A DNA stretch of 8,574 nt from an uncultured Clostridia bacterium. Lineage in GTDB: Bacteria > Bacillota > Clostridia > Oscillospirales > Oscillospiraceae. The notes under the pieces were generated by a model. That model was not told where the DNA came from and searched no databases. It saw only the letters and a program-made list of their open reading frames with translations. The stretch lies in NCBI GenBank assembly GCA_945927915.1, contig CAMEMX010000063.1, forward strand, positions 1 to 8,574, read 5' to 3'. The position numbers and the translations under genes were made by a program. Below are positions 1 through 6,668 of the stretch, in pieces; positions within the stretch are counted from its first letter, which is position 1; every line of letters starts with the position of its first letter.

Positions 1-29
1 GGAAAAATGTCAATAGTTCGTTTGAAAAA

Positions 30-58
30 TTGAAATCCTGATGCAGATATGATACAAT
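30..58 (+). promoter_or_regulatory. Sigma-A-type promoter of the two-component operon
   Basis: The -35 box TTGAAA (30-35) and -10 box TACAAT (53-58) each match the consensus at 5 of 6 positions and are separated by exactly 17 bp. A TG dinucleotide at 50-51, one base before the -10, makes it an extended -10 promoter. The predicted start of transcription is near 65, giving a leader of roughly 40 nt before the regulator gene. It is overlapped by a 12-bp direct repeat that may be an operator. Confidence 0.75.
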
Positions 59-67
59 CCTGATGCA
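34..67 (+). repeat. 12-bp direct repeat with 22-bp period, candidate response-regulator operator
   Basis: AATCCTGATGCA occurs perfectly at 34-45 and again at 56-67, start to start 22 bp, or two helical turns. OmpR/PhoB-family dimers bind tandem direct repeats on one DNA face with an 11- or 22-bp period, so this is a natural site for the regulator encoded immediately downstream. The first copy lies in the spacer just after the -35. The second overlaps the end of the -10 and the predicted transcription start. That placement suggests repression more than activation. The repeat is seen directly; the binding protein and sign of control are inferred. Confidence 0.6.
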
Positions 68-106
68 AAATGTTATCCGTAGAAAGAGGCAAAAGGGGAG
101 AAACGA

Positions 107-763
107 ATGCGGATCTTAATTGTTGAGGATGAGAAGCCCATTGCGAATCTGATCGATCTGAACCTGAGCAGTTGCGGCTACCAGTGCGTTTGTGTGTATG
201 ACGGCCTTGCGGCAGCCGATCTTCTGGAGGATAATACCTTTGACCTGATCCTGCTGGACATTATGCTGCCCGGTGCGAACGGATTTGAGCTGATGGATCA
301 GATCCGCCCGACGGGTACCCCCGTTATTTTTATCACCGCGCGCGGGTCGGTCGCAGACCGTGTACAGGGCCTTCGCGCGGGTGCGGACGACTATCTGGTC
401 AAGCCTTTTGAAATTGTCGAGCTGATCGCCCGCGTCGAGAGTGTCCTGCGGCGGACGGGCAAGACCGATGAGCGTTATGAGATCGATGACGTGGTGATCG
501 AGCCGCGCTCCATGCTTGTGACCAGGGGCGGTGTGCCCGTGACGCTGACGCACAAGGAATATGCGCTTTTGCTGCTGTTCGTCCGCAACCGCAACATTGC
601 GTTGTTCCGTGATACCATCTATGAGCGCGTCTGGGAGACGGAATACACGGGCGACAGCCGCACGGTGGACCTGCACGTCCAGCGGCTGCGCAAAAAGCTC
701 GGCTGGGAGAAGCGCCTCGTGGCGATCTATAAGGTCGGGTACCGTTTGGAGGTCACGCCTTGA
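107..763 (+). CDS. OmpR/PhoB-family response regulator
   Basis: A 218-aa cytoplasmic DNA-binding regulator, of usual family length. The receiver domain spans about residues 1-115, with the acidic pair E7/D8, the phospho-acceptor D51 (LLDIMLPG), the switch threonine T77 (FITA) and K99 (LVKPF). A winged-helix output domain follows from about 124 to 217, with the recognition helix around 184-198 (SRTVDLHVQRLRKKL) and the terminal GYRLE hairpin. The ATG is preceded by GGGGAG (95-100) at 6-nt spacing. The stop overlaps the start of the histidine kinase gene by 4 bp, so the kinase is almost certainly the partner that phosphorylates D51. The upstream 22-bp direct repeat suggests autoregulation. Family assignment is secure; the signal and regulon are unknown, so no gene symbol is given. 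Confidence 0.96.
   Translation: MRILIVEDEKPIANLIDLNLSSCGYQCVCVYDGLAAADLLEDNTFDLILLDIMLPGANGFELMDQIRPTGTPVIFITARGSVADRVQGLRAGADDYLVKPFEIVELIARVESVLRRTGKTDERYEIDDVVIEPRSMLVTRGGVPVTLTHKEYALLLLFVRNRNIALFRDTIYERVWETEYTGDSRTVDLHVQRLRKKLGWEKRLVAIYKVGYRLEVTP
748..762 (+). promoter_or_regulatory. RBS and TTG start of the histidine kinase, overlapping the regulator stop
   Basis: GGAGG at 748-752 sits 7 nt before TTG at 760-762. The overlap TTGA contains both the TTG start and the TGA stop of the response regulator (761-763). The good spacing supports this unusual start codon. The next in-frame ATG (778) would delete the first six residues of the kinase before its first membrane helix. Confidence 0.75.
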
Positions 764-2160
764 AGTTTACATGGAAGATGATCTCCGTTGTTGCCCTCCT
801 GCTCGCGATCGCGCTGTCCGTCAGCGGATATCTCGTCGTGCGCGGCGCGTTCCGTTCCTCGCTGGACTCGGAAATGGAGGAAGCGAAGGAGGATATGCGG
901 ATGTTCGGCCTGACGGTGCAGGCGCTCTGCGCCGGAGAGCTGCGCTTCGGAGATACGGACGGCGCGGTGCAGTCCATGCGCACGCTCTTGACGCAGGACA
1001 GCTCGGCGCAGCAGCGTGAGTTCTGCATCCGCGACGAGAGCGGCGCGATCCTTGTGCGCACGAACGGTATGCGCATCAGCGACGAAATGGAGACGCCCAA
1101 CGGCGTGATACAGGCGCGCATCGTCTCTGACGACGACCGATACTATGTCCTTTGCACGCAGAACGTCTCGTGCTTCGGAAGCACCTACCGCCTGAGCAGG
1201 ATCCGCGAAATCACGGCGCTGTTCACGCGCGCGGACGACGATCTGGCGCGCTATCAGCTCATCATGCTGCTGATCCTCGTCGTCGGCATCGGCATTACGA
1301 CGGCTATGACGTTTTATTTGACCCGTCCCGTGCGGCGCATTTCCCGCGCTGCCAAGCAGTTTTCGGAGGGGCAATACGACAAACGCGCCGTCGTGCGCTC
1401 AAATGACGAGCTGGGTCAGCTTGCGCAGTCCTTCAACGACATGGCGGATTCGCTGGAAACGAAGATCCATGAGCTTGCCGACGCGGCGCAGCGGCAGAAG
1501 GACTTCACCGCGAGCTTTGCCCACGAGCTGAAAACGCCGCTGACGAGCGTCATCGGCTATGCCGACACACTGCGCAGCCGCGTCCTGCCGCAAAAGAAGC
1601 AGGTCGAGGCGGCAAACTATATTTTCTCCGAGGGCAAACGCTTGGAGGCGATGTCCTTCGCCCTGCTCGACCTGTTTGCGCTGGAACGTGAGACGCCGCA
1701 ATTTCGCAAGGCGAGTACGTCGCGTCTCGTGCAGGACACCGCCGCAAGCTGCGCATACATCCTGAAAGAGAAAAACATCCGCCTTGAGACGCGCGTGGAG
1801 GAGCAGGAGCTGAACGTCGTGCCCGAATTGCTGCAGGTCTTGCTGTATAACCTGATCGACAACGCGCGAAAGGCGTCCGACGCGGGCGACATCATCCGCC
1901 TGTATGCGCGGCAGACGGAGGGCGGCTTCCGCTTTTCCGTGCGCGATAACGGGCGCGGCATCCCGAATGAGGCGCTCGAGCGCCTGACCGAGCCGTTTTT
2001 CATGGTCGATAAATCCCGCGCGAGAGCAGAGGGCGGCGCCGGTCTCGGCCTGGCTCTGTGCAGCCGGATCGCGGAGCTGCACGGGACGAGCCTCACGTTT
2101 GAGAGCGAGGTCGGCAAGGGAACGTGCGTATCGTTTGTGCTGGGAGGTGCGGAGGAATGA
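760..2160 (+). CDS. Membrane sensor histidine kinase with HAMP domain
   Basis: A 466-aa inner-membrane kinase, cognate to the overlapping response regulator. TM1 is about residues 7-28, an extracytoplasmic sensor domain spans about 30-163, and TM2 is about 165-187. HAMP follows at about 188-240 (TRPVRRISRAAKQF through DELGQLAQSFNDM), then the dimerisation helix with phospho-accepting H255 (FAHELKTPLTS). The ATP-binding domain has the N box (N364, N368 in NLIDNARKA), G1 (DNGRGI, 396-401), the F-box region (EPFF, 411-414) and G2 (GGAGLGL, 425-431). All catalytic motifs are intact. The sensor domain matches no family I can name and contains cysteines at 57, 89, 132 and 138, which could form disulfides or bind a ligand. 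Translation starts at TTG and is probably coupled to the upstream gene. The sensed stimulus is unknown. Confidence 0.95.
   Translation: MKFTWKMISVVALLLAIALSVSGYLVVRGAFRSSLDSEMEEAKEDMRMFGLTVQALCAGELRFGDTDGAVQSMRTLLTQDSSAQQREFCIRDESGAILVRTNGMRISDEMETPNGVIQARIVSDDDRYYVLCTQNVSCFGSTYRLSRIREITALFTRADDDLARYQLIMLLILVVGIGITTAMTFYLTRPVRRISRAAKQFSEGQYDKRAVVRSNDELGQLAQSFNDMADSLETKIHELADAAQRQKDFTASFAHELKTPLTSVIGYADTLRSRVLPQKKQVEAANYIFSEGKRLEAMSFALLDLFALERETPQFRKASTSRLVQDTAASCAYILKEKNIRLETRVEEQELNVVPELLQVLLYNLIDNARKASDAGDIIRLYARQTEGGFRFSVRDNGRGIPNEALERLTEPFFMVDKSRARAEGGAGLGLALCSRIAELHGTSLTFESEVGKGTCVSFVLGGAEE
2142..2159 (+). promoter_or_regulatory. RBS and ATG fixing the start of the third operon gene
   Basis: GGGAGG at 2142-2147 is 9 nt before ATG 2157-2159, which overlaps the kinase stop TGA (2158-2160) as ATGA. 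The reading frame is open upstream to 2124, but that start would lie deep inside the kinase gene and would add eleven residues (MRIVCAGRCGG) ahead of a typical MKKAKW membrane-anchor N-terminus. The start at 2157 is therefore preferred. Confidence 0.8.
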
Positions 2161-2969
2161 AAAAAGCGAAGTGGCTCTGGATCGTTCCGACGGTACTGGC
2201 GCTGGTCTGCGCGTTTTTCCTGCCGCGCCTGCTGCTGCATTTCGAGCAGGAACAGGCGCTGTCACAGGTGGAGACCTACGATGGAGCCAACGGCGTTTTG
2301 AACTATGATACGCTGACGGTCGCGCAAAAGCAGGCGATTCTGGCCGAGAGAAACTATTCCGCGCTGGACGTAGAGCAGGGCAGCGAGACGCTCTCGATGG
2401 CTGCGATCTCGGAGGCCTTTTTTGCCGAGCTGGACGAGCTCCATGCCTATGGCGCGATCGGCGACTACAACTATGCGAATCTGTGGGATCAGTTTTCCCA
2501 GGGACTCTCCGCGACGTGCTTCCTCGTTGTGGACCGGATCGGCAACATCGCCTTTCGGTATTACGAGATCTACTCCGCCGAAGGCTGGGCGTATGCCGTC
2601 TATGACCCCGAAAGCGGGAAGATCCTGCATCTGGTCGATCTGCTGAACGGGTATAGAGCCGTGGCGGAGATGATCGAGACGCAAGACCTGGGCGAGCCCT
2701 CCCCCTTGGAAGAAATAATTCGCGGCTGGGGACTATATTACGGGCTGACGGTTTCGGATGTCTCCGTATTTCGGGAAGACGAATACAAGTCTGCGGGAGA
2801 CGATTACGATTTCTATCTTGCACGGTGCTGCCTGTACGACGAGAGCGGCAACCGTGTCCCGTTTGCGGTACGCTTTCAAGGCAGCATTGGCATACTGGAG
2901 TTCACCGGTATTTCGCAGACGGAATGGAATGCGCTGGACTATGCAGTGAGCGAGGATTCGGCGCAGTAG
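2157..2969 (+). CDS. Membrane-anchored extracytoplasmic protein of unknown function in a two-component operon
   Basis: A 270-aa protein I do not recognise. It starts with a basic MKKAK segment and one hydrophobic helix (about residues 6-27). The cysteine at 18 has no proper lipobox (ALVC), so a signal anchor is more likely than a lipoprotein. The rest, about 240 residues, is hydrophilic, acidic and probably outside the membrane. It includes beta-strand-like stretches such as CFLVVDRIGNIAFRYYEIYS followed by AYAVYDPESGKILHLVD, whose turn (DPESGKIL) resembles the D-x-x-T/S-G-K/E pattern of PepSY-like folds; that similarity is only suggestive. Cysteines occur at 120, 224 and 225. Its 4-bp overlap with the kinase gene argues for a linked role, for example modulating kinase activity as YycH/YycI do for WalK, though no sequence similarity to those is claimed. 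Confidence 0.85.
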   Translation: MKKAKWLWIVPTVLALVCAFFLPRLLLHFEQEQALSQVETYDGANGVLNYDTLTVAQKQAILAERNYSALDVEQGSETLSMAAISEAFFAELDELHAYGAIGDYNYANLWDQFSQGLSATCFLVVDRIGNIAFRYYEIYSAEGWAYAVYDPESGKILHLVDLLNGYRAVAEMIETQDLGEPSPLEEIIRGWGLYYGLTVSDVSVFREDEYKSAGDDYDFYLARCCLYDESGNRVPFAVRFQGSIGILEFTGISQTEWNALDYAVSEDSAQ

Positions 2970-2984
2970 CCATTATGCAAATCA

Positions 2985-3013
2985 GATACAACTCTGACTG
3001 ATTCGTGATACAA
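2985..3013 (+). repeat. Weak 22-bp-period direct repeat upstream of the FemAB-family gene
   Basis: GATACAA occurs at 2985-2991 and 3007-3013, start to start 22 bp, the same period as the repeat at 34-67. The first copy continues as GATACAACTCTGA, which matches GATACAATCCTGA at 51-63 in 11 of 13 positions. This could be a second binding site for the same response regulator, but the repeated unit is only 7 bp and chance is plausible. The 88-bp gap (2970-3057) has no convincing terminator. A possible extended -10 (TGC then TATTCT, 3022-3027) lacks a good -35. Confidence 0.3.
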
Positions 3014-3057
3014 AGCGGTGCTATTCTTTTCCCATCAAATGATGGAAGAAGGATATT

Positions 3058-4146
3058 ATGACAGAATATGTTGACGCGGCGCACGCGCAGGAGCTGGACG
3101 AGTTCGTGCGCACGCAGGGAAACTGCCAGTTTATGCAGACCTCGCTCTGGGGACGCGTGAAGCGCGACTGGGGCTGGTACGGCATCCTGCGCCGCGATGC
3201 GGCGGGCAGGATCACCGGGACGATGGCGTTGCTGCGGCACAATATCCACGCGCTGCACACCTGCCTGCTTTACTGCCCCTGCGGGCCGGTCTTCTCTGAT
3301 GGCGACGCGGTGACATTTTGCGAGCTTGTCGACGCGGCAAAGGTGCTGGCAAAGCGCCTCGGCGCGTACCTTTTGCGCATTGATCCGCGCGTTTCGGCGC
3401 AGGATGATGCCTTTGCCGAAGCAGTGAAAAAGGAGGGCTTCACGGTCAACGCCGCGACGGATTACTCCCTCTTTCAGCCGCGCATGGGCTATGTGCTCGA
3501 TCTGACCGGCATGACACCGGAGACGCTGGCGGCGCAGTATCACCGCAGCACGCGCTATAATATTCACCATGCCGTCCGCAACGGCATAACGGTGCGCCGG
3601 GGATCGGTGGAGGATCTTCCACAGTTTTGCCGCATGATGGAGCAGGTCGCACAAAAAAACGGCTTTACGCCACGCGGCGAGGCGTATTTTCGCGCGATGC
3701 TGGAGGAGATGCCGCAAAACGCGCGGCTGTATCTGGCGCAGTACGAAGGGAAAACGGTCGCCGGGGCGATTTTCGTCTTTTTCGGCGGGCAGGCGAGCTT
3801 TATGTACGGCTGCTCGGATACGGAAAACCGTGCGGAGCATCCGAATGAGCTGATCCAGTTTGCGGCGCAATGCGACGCGCTGGCGCAAGGCTGCACGGTC
3901 TTTGATTTTCGCGGTGTGGAGGGCTATCCGACACCGGATAATCCGAAGTTCGGCCTGCACCGCTATAAGGCGGGCTTTGGCGCACGGTTTTGCGAGTACA
4001 TCGGTCAATGCGACCTTGTGCTGCGGCCTGTCATGTACCGCCTCGTTGCGCTGGCGCAGAAGCTGCGAAGAAGCTCCGGCGCACCGCAAAAGGCGCCTGC
4101 GCAACAAGCTGAGGGGCAGACTGTGCTACAGCATTATTCAACATAG
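3058..4146 (+). CDS. FemAB/FemX-family peptidoglycan branching aminoacyltransferase
   Basis: A 362-aa cytoplasmic enzyme with the twin-GNAT fold of the FemX/FemA/FemB/MurM family. Members transfer amino acids from aminoacyl-tRNA to the lysine side chain of a peptidoglycan precursor. Visible family features are SLWGRVK near residues 29-35, STRYNIHHAVRNGITV (164-179), MYGCSD (249-254), NELIQFAAQCDALAQGC (263-279), FDFRGVEG (282-289) and FGLHRYKAGFGARF (298-311). The length and the lack of a long coiled-coil insertion resemble compact FemX-type members more than staphylococcal FemA. The tail after about 337 is polar and low-complexity. The ATG has AGAAGGA (3047-3053) just upstream. Which amino acid is added, and whether to lipid II, cannot be read from sequence. 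It lies on the same strand 88 bp after the two-component operon and may be co-transcribed with it. Confidence 0.88.
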   Translation: MTEYVDAAHAQELDEFVRTQGNCQFMQTSLWGRVKRDWGWYGILRRDAAGRITGTMALLRHNIHALHTCLLYCPCGPVFSDGDAVTFCELVDAAKVLAKRLGAYLLRIDPRVSAQDDAFAEAVKKEGFTVNAATDYSLFQPRMGYVLDLTGMTPETLAAQYHRSTRYNIHHAVRNGITVRRGSVEDLPQFCRMMEQVAQKNGFTPRGEAYFRAMLEEMPQNARLYLAQYEGKTVAGAIFVFFGGQASFMYGCSDTENRAEHPNELIQFAAQCDALAQGCTVFDFRGVEGYPTPDNPKFGLHRYKAGFGARFCEYIGQCDLVLRPVMYRLVALAQKLRRSSGAPQKAPAQQAEGQTVLQHYST

Positions 4147-4155
4147 GGAAAGCAG

Positions 4156-4185
4156 CGAAAAGCACCGCATCTGCGGTGCTTTTCG
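4156..4185. terminator. Bidirectional intrinsic terminator between converging genes
   Basis: A perfect inverted repeat has arms 4156-4169 and 4172-4185 around the core GCACCGCA/TGCGGTGC. The stem base holds AAAA on the left and TTTT on the right, so each strand has a GC-rich hairpin followed by a U run. It lies 9 bp after the FemAB-family stop and 10 bp after the P-type ATPase stop, serving both. The U run is only four bases, so efficiency may be moderate. A small CGTAT-C-ATACG repeat abuts it (4184-4194). Confidence 0.75.
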
Positions 4186-4195
4186 TATCATACGA

Positions 4196-6610
4196 TCATC
4201 TATTCTGCTTCTTTTTCGTCTCGTGTCTGGCGACCTGGTTGTCAAAGATGAGCTGGAAGAAGCGGATCACGGTCGGGCAGGCGACCATCAGAACGAGGAA
4301 GAGGAGCAGAGATTTGTTGCTGATCGTCGTCAGCTCCAGGAACGAGGCAAAGACCGGCACGAGCAGCGACAACAGCATCCCGACCAGCATGGTCACAAAC
4401 ACCGCAAGGCGCAGCTTCGTGAAGGGCTTGCAGACATAATAGAGCGTGACAAAGCCGACGGTCGAGACGATCCAGACGGACATGGTGTTGAAATCCGTCT
4501 CCGGCAGATCAAACAGACGCGTAAACACGCCTGCCGCCAGTACCAAGAGCAGATTGGTCAGACCTCCCGGGATGGCGCGCCGAATGACGTTGCGCATGAA
4601 CTTGCCCTCAACACGGGCGTAGTTCGGTTCGAGCGCGAGGAAGAATGCGGGCACACCGATCGTCAGCGAGCTGATGAGAGAGAGCTGAATGGCCTGCAGG
4701 GGATAGGACATATCCAAAAACAGCAGCAGGAACGTCAGCGCGAAGGAGAAAATGTTCTTCACGAGGAAGAGCGAGGCCGCGCGCTGGATGTTGTTGATGA
4801 CGCGGCGGCCCTCCGCAACGATGTGCGGCATGGCGGAGAACTGCGAATTGAGCAGCACGATCTGCGATACCTGCGAGGCGGCCTGACTGCCGGAGGCCAT
4901 TGCGATGCCACAGTTGGCATCCTTGAGCGCGAGCACGTCGTTCACGCCGTCGCCCGTCATGGCAACGGTGTGACCCTGCGCCTGGAAAGCGCGCACGAGC
5001 TTGCGCTTCTGTTCCGGCGTGACGCGTCCGAAGACGGTGTACTTCCGCACAGCCTCGGCAAAGTCGCGGTCGGAGACAAGGGTCGTGGTGTCGATGTAAC
5101 GGTCGGCGTTTTCGATGCCGGCACGGGTCGCGACCTCCGAGACGGTCAGCGGATTGTCGCCGGAGATGACGCGGATGGAGACGCCCTGCTGCGCAAAATA
5201 GCGGAAGGTGGCGGGCGCGTCCGGGCGGATGAGGTTGGTCAGGTAGACCAGGGCGATAGGTGTGACAAGCTCGCAATCGAGCTTGTCTTCAAACGGCGCT
5301 TCATAGGAAGCGAGCAGCAGCACGCGGCAGCCGCGTGCCGACCACGGCTCCGCCGTCTGGCGAATATCCTCATAGCGCGGGCCCATAACGAACTCCGGCG
5401 CGCCGATGATGTATCTGCCGTGCTGGCCGAAATCGGCGGCGGAGTATTTGGTCGAGGAGGAGAAGGGAATGCGGCGCACCGCGCGCCAGTTGGATTCCCC
5501 GCCGAACTGGGTAGCCATGGCGCGGGCTGTCTCGTTGTCCGGCTCTTCGCCATAGTAGAAGGCGGCGAGGATGCTCTCGATGTCCTCATAGGTGAAGCGG
5601 CCGGAGTCGATCGGATAGATGTCCGTGACCTCCATGGACGGTTCGGTGATCGTGCCGGTCTTGTCCACGCAGAGGATGTCAACGTGTGCGAGCGTCTCGA
5701 TGCAGTTCATGTCCTGCACGAGCACGCGGCTGCGGGAGAGCTTGAGGCAGCTTACTGCGATGGCGACGCTGGTCAGCAGGTAAAGTCCTTCCGGGATCAT
5801 GCCGATCAGGGCGGCGACGGTGGCTTCGACGGAGGCGCGCAGCGGAAGCGACTGCATCTGGCGGATGAAGAGGATGATACCCATGGGGATCAGGGCGATG
5901 CCGACGACGGTGATGAGTTTTGTCAGCGAGCGCATCATCTCCGACTGGGTCGAGCGGACATCGCGGCGGGCCTCCGCCGCGAGCTTGGCAGCGTAGCTGT
6001 CCGCGCCGACATGGGTGAGCTGAGCGCGGCAGCGGCCGGAGATCACGAAGCTGCCGGATTTGAGCGCATCGCCGGGATTTTTGATGATCGCGTCGGCCTC
6101 GCCGGTCAGCAGCGATTCGTTGACCTGCACCTGCCCGTCGCGTACGATGGCGTCGGCGCAGATCTGATCGCCTGCACCGAATTCGACGATATCGTCGCGC
6201 ACGAGCTGATCCGTCCGCACGGCGACACGTTCGCCGCTGCGGACGGCGCGGAGCGTGCCCGCGGCAACAAGTGTCAGCTTATCGACTGCGCGCTTTGCAC
6301 GGATCTCCTGAAAAATACCGATGACGGTGTTCGCCACGGCGACGACCAAAAACATCAGGTTCTTGAACGAGCCGACAAGGATCAGCGCGGCGGCAAGGAC
6401 GATGAAGATGAGATTGAAGAAGGTGAAGACCTTTTCCTTGACAATCTGACGCTCCGTCTTGGTATTGGAGGCGGGGGTGATGTTGCGCAGGCCGTTTTGC
6501 TGGCGCAGACGCACCTCATCGGGGGACAGACCCTCGCGGAAATCGGCGTTGACGACAGGGATGGTTCGATAATGGGGAATGTTCCGTTGATTTTGTTTTT
6601 TCTGTTTCAT
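4196..6610 (-). CDS. P-type ATPase (HAD-type, Exp7-like), substrate uncertain
   Basis: An 804-aa membrane pump. Motifs run in order: TM1-TM2 (about 62-104), actuator motif TGEA (169-172; TGES is usual), TM4 motif PEGL (273-276), phosphorylation motif DKTGT with catalytic D316, GAPE (403-406; the usual preceding lysine is I402), SGDN (483-486) and hinge MTGDGVND (551-558). Six further helices (about 611-786) complete a ten-helix layout. There is no N-terminal metal-binding domain. The TM6 stretch 642-654 lines up with the Ca-ATPase pattern N-x-x-T-D but has S647 and I651 where the ion-binding Asn and Asp should be, so calcium transport should not be assumed. It resembles streptococcal Exp7-type ATPases from memory. 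ATG at 6610 is chosen over GTG 6625 because GGGAG (6617-6621) lies 6 nt upstream of it. The gene is monocistronic. Confidence 0.9.
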   Translation of the reverse strand: MKQKKQNQRNIPHYRTIPVVNADFREGLSPDEVRLRQQNGLRNITPASNTKTERQIVKEKVFTFFNLIFIVLAAALILVGSFKNLMFLVVAVANTVIGIFQEIRAKRAVDKLTLVAAGTLRAVRSGERVAVRTDQLVRDDIVEFGAGDQICADAIVRDGQVQVNESLLTGEADAIIKNPGDALKSGSFVISGRCRAQLTHVGADSYAAKLAAEARRDVRSTQSEMMRSLTKLITVVGIALIPMGIILFIRQMQSLPLRASVEATVAALIGMIPEGLYLLTSVAIAVSCLKLSRSRVLVQDMNCIETLAHVDILCVDKTGTITEPSMEVTDIYPIDSGRFTYEDIESILAAFYYGEEPDNETARAMATQFGGESNWRAVRRIPFSSSTKYSAADFGQHGRYIIGAPEFVMGPRYEDIRQTAEPWSARGCRVLLLASYEAPFEDKLDCELVTPIALVYLTNLIRPDAPATFRYFAQQGVSIRVISGDNPLTVSEVATRAGIENADRYIDTTTLVSDRDFAEAVRKYTVFGRVTPEQKRKLVRAFQAQGHTVAMTGDGVNDVLALKDANCGIAMASGSQAASQVSQIVLLNSQFSAMPHIVAEGRRVINNIQRAASLFLVKNIFSFALTFLLLFLDMSYPLQAIQLSLISSLTIGVPAFFLALEPNYARVEGKFMRNVIRRAIPGGLTNLLLVLAAGVFTRLFDLPETDFNTMSVWIVSTVGFVTLYYVCKPFTKLRLAVFVTMLVGMLLSLLVPVFASFLELTTISNKSLLLFLVLMVACPTVIRFFQLIFDNQVARHETKKKQNR

Positions 6611-6639
6611 AGCACGCTCCCGCACATATAGCTATGTAC

Positions 6640-6668
6640 ATTATAGCATACTTCCGCGGGAAAATACA
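6640..6668 (-). promoter_or_regulatory. Extended -10 promoter of the P-type ATPase gene
   Basis: On the minus strand TATAAT (6645-6640) is a perfect -10 preceded by TGC (6648-6646), an extended -10. At 17 bp upstream the hexamer TGTATT is a poor -35. The start of transcription is predicted near 6633, about 23 nt before the ATG. Short inverted repeats surround it: GCTAT-N7-ATAGC (6631-6647), the palindrome ATGTACAT (6634-6641) and ACATA-N4-TATGT (6624-6637). These may form an operator but none matches a regulator I recognise. Confidence 0.6.

Noticed and set aside
2124..2156. Upstream extension of the third operon gene
   Set aside because: The earlier start adds MRIVCAGRCGG inside the kinase gene, ahead of a normal signal-anchor N-terminus. 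ATG 2157 has the better RBS and the ATGA overlap.
1399..2823. A 474-codon minus-strand frame opposite the histidine kinase and third gene
   Set aside because: Arg/Ser/Pro-rich shadow of two well-supported genes, with no recognisable domain.
2981..3002. Possible terminator hairpin ATCAG...CTGAT after the third operon gene
   Set aside because: The stem is only 5 bp with a 12-nt loop, A/T-rich, and lacks a U run.
6611..6625. GTG start at 6625 for the P-type ATPase
   Set aside because: It would place the GGGAG ribosome binding site inside the coding region. ATG 6610 has that site at 6-nt spacing.
3860..6631. A 923-codon open frame on the + strand antisense to the P-type ATPase
   Set aside because: It runs opposite a gene with every P-type ATPase motif, starts inside the FemAB-family gene, and translates to a low-complexity product rich in Asp, Glu, Arg, His and Gly. 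This is typical of the complement of a high-GC3 gene. No domain or RBS supports it.
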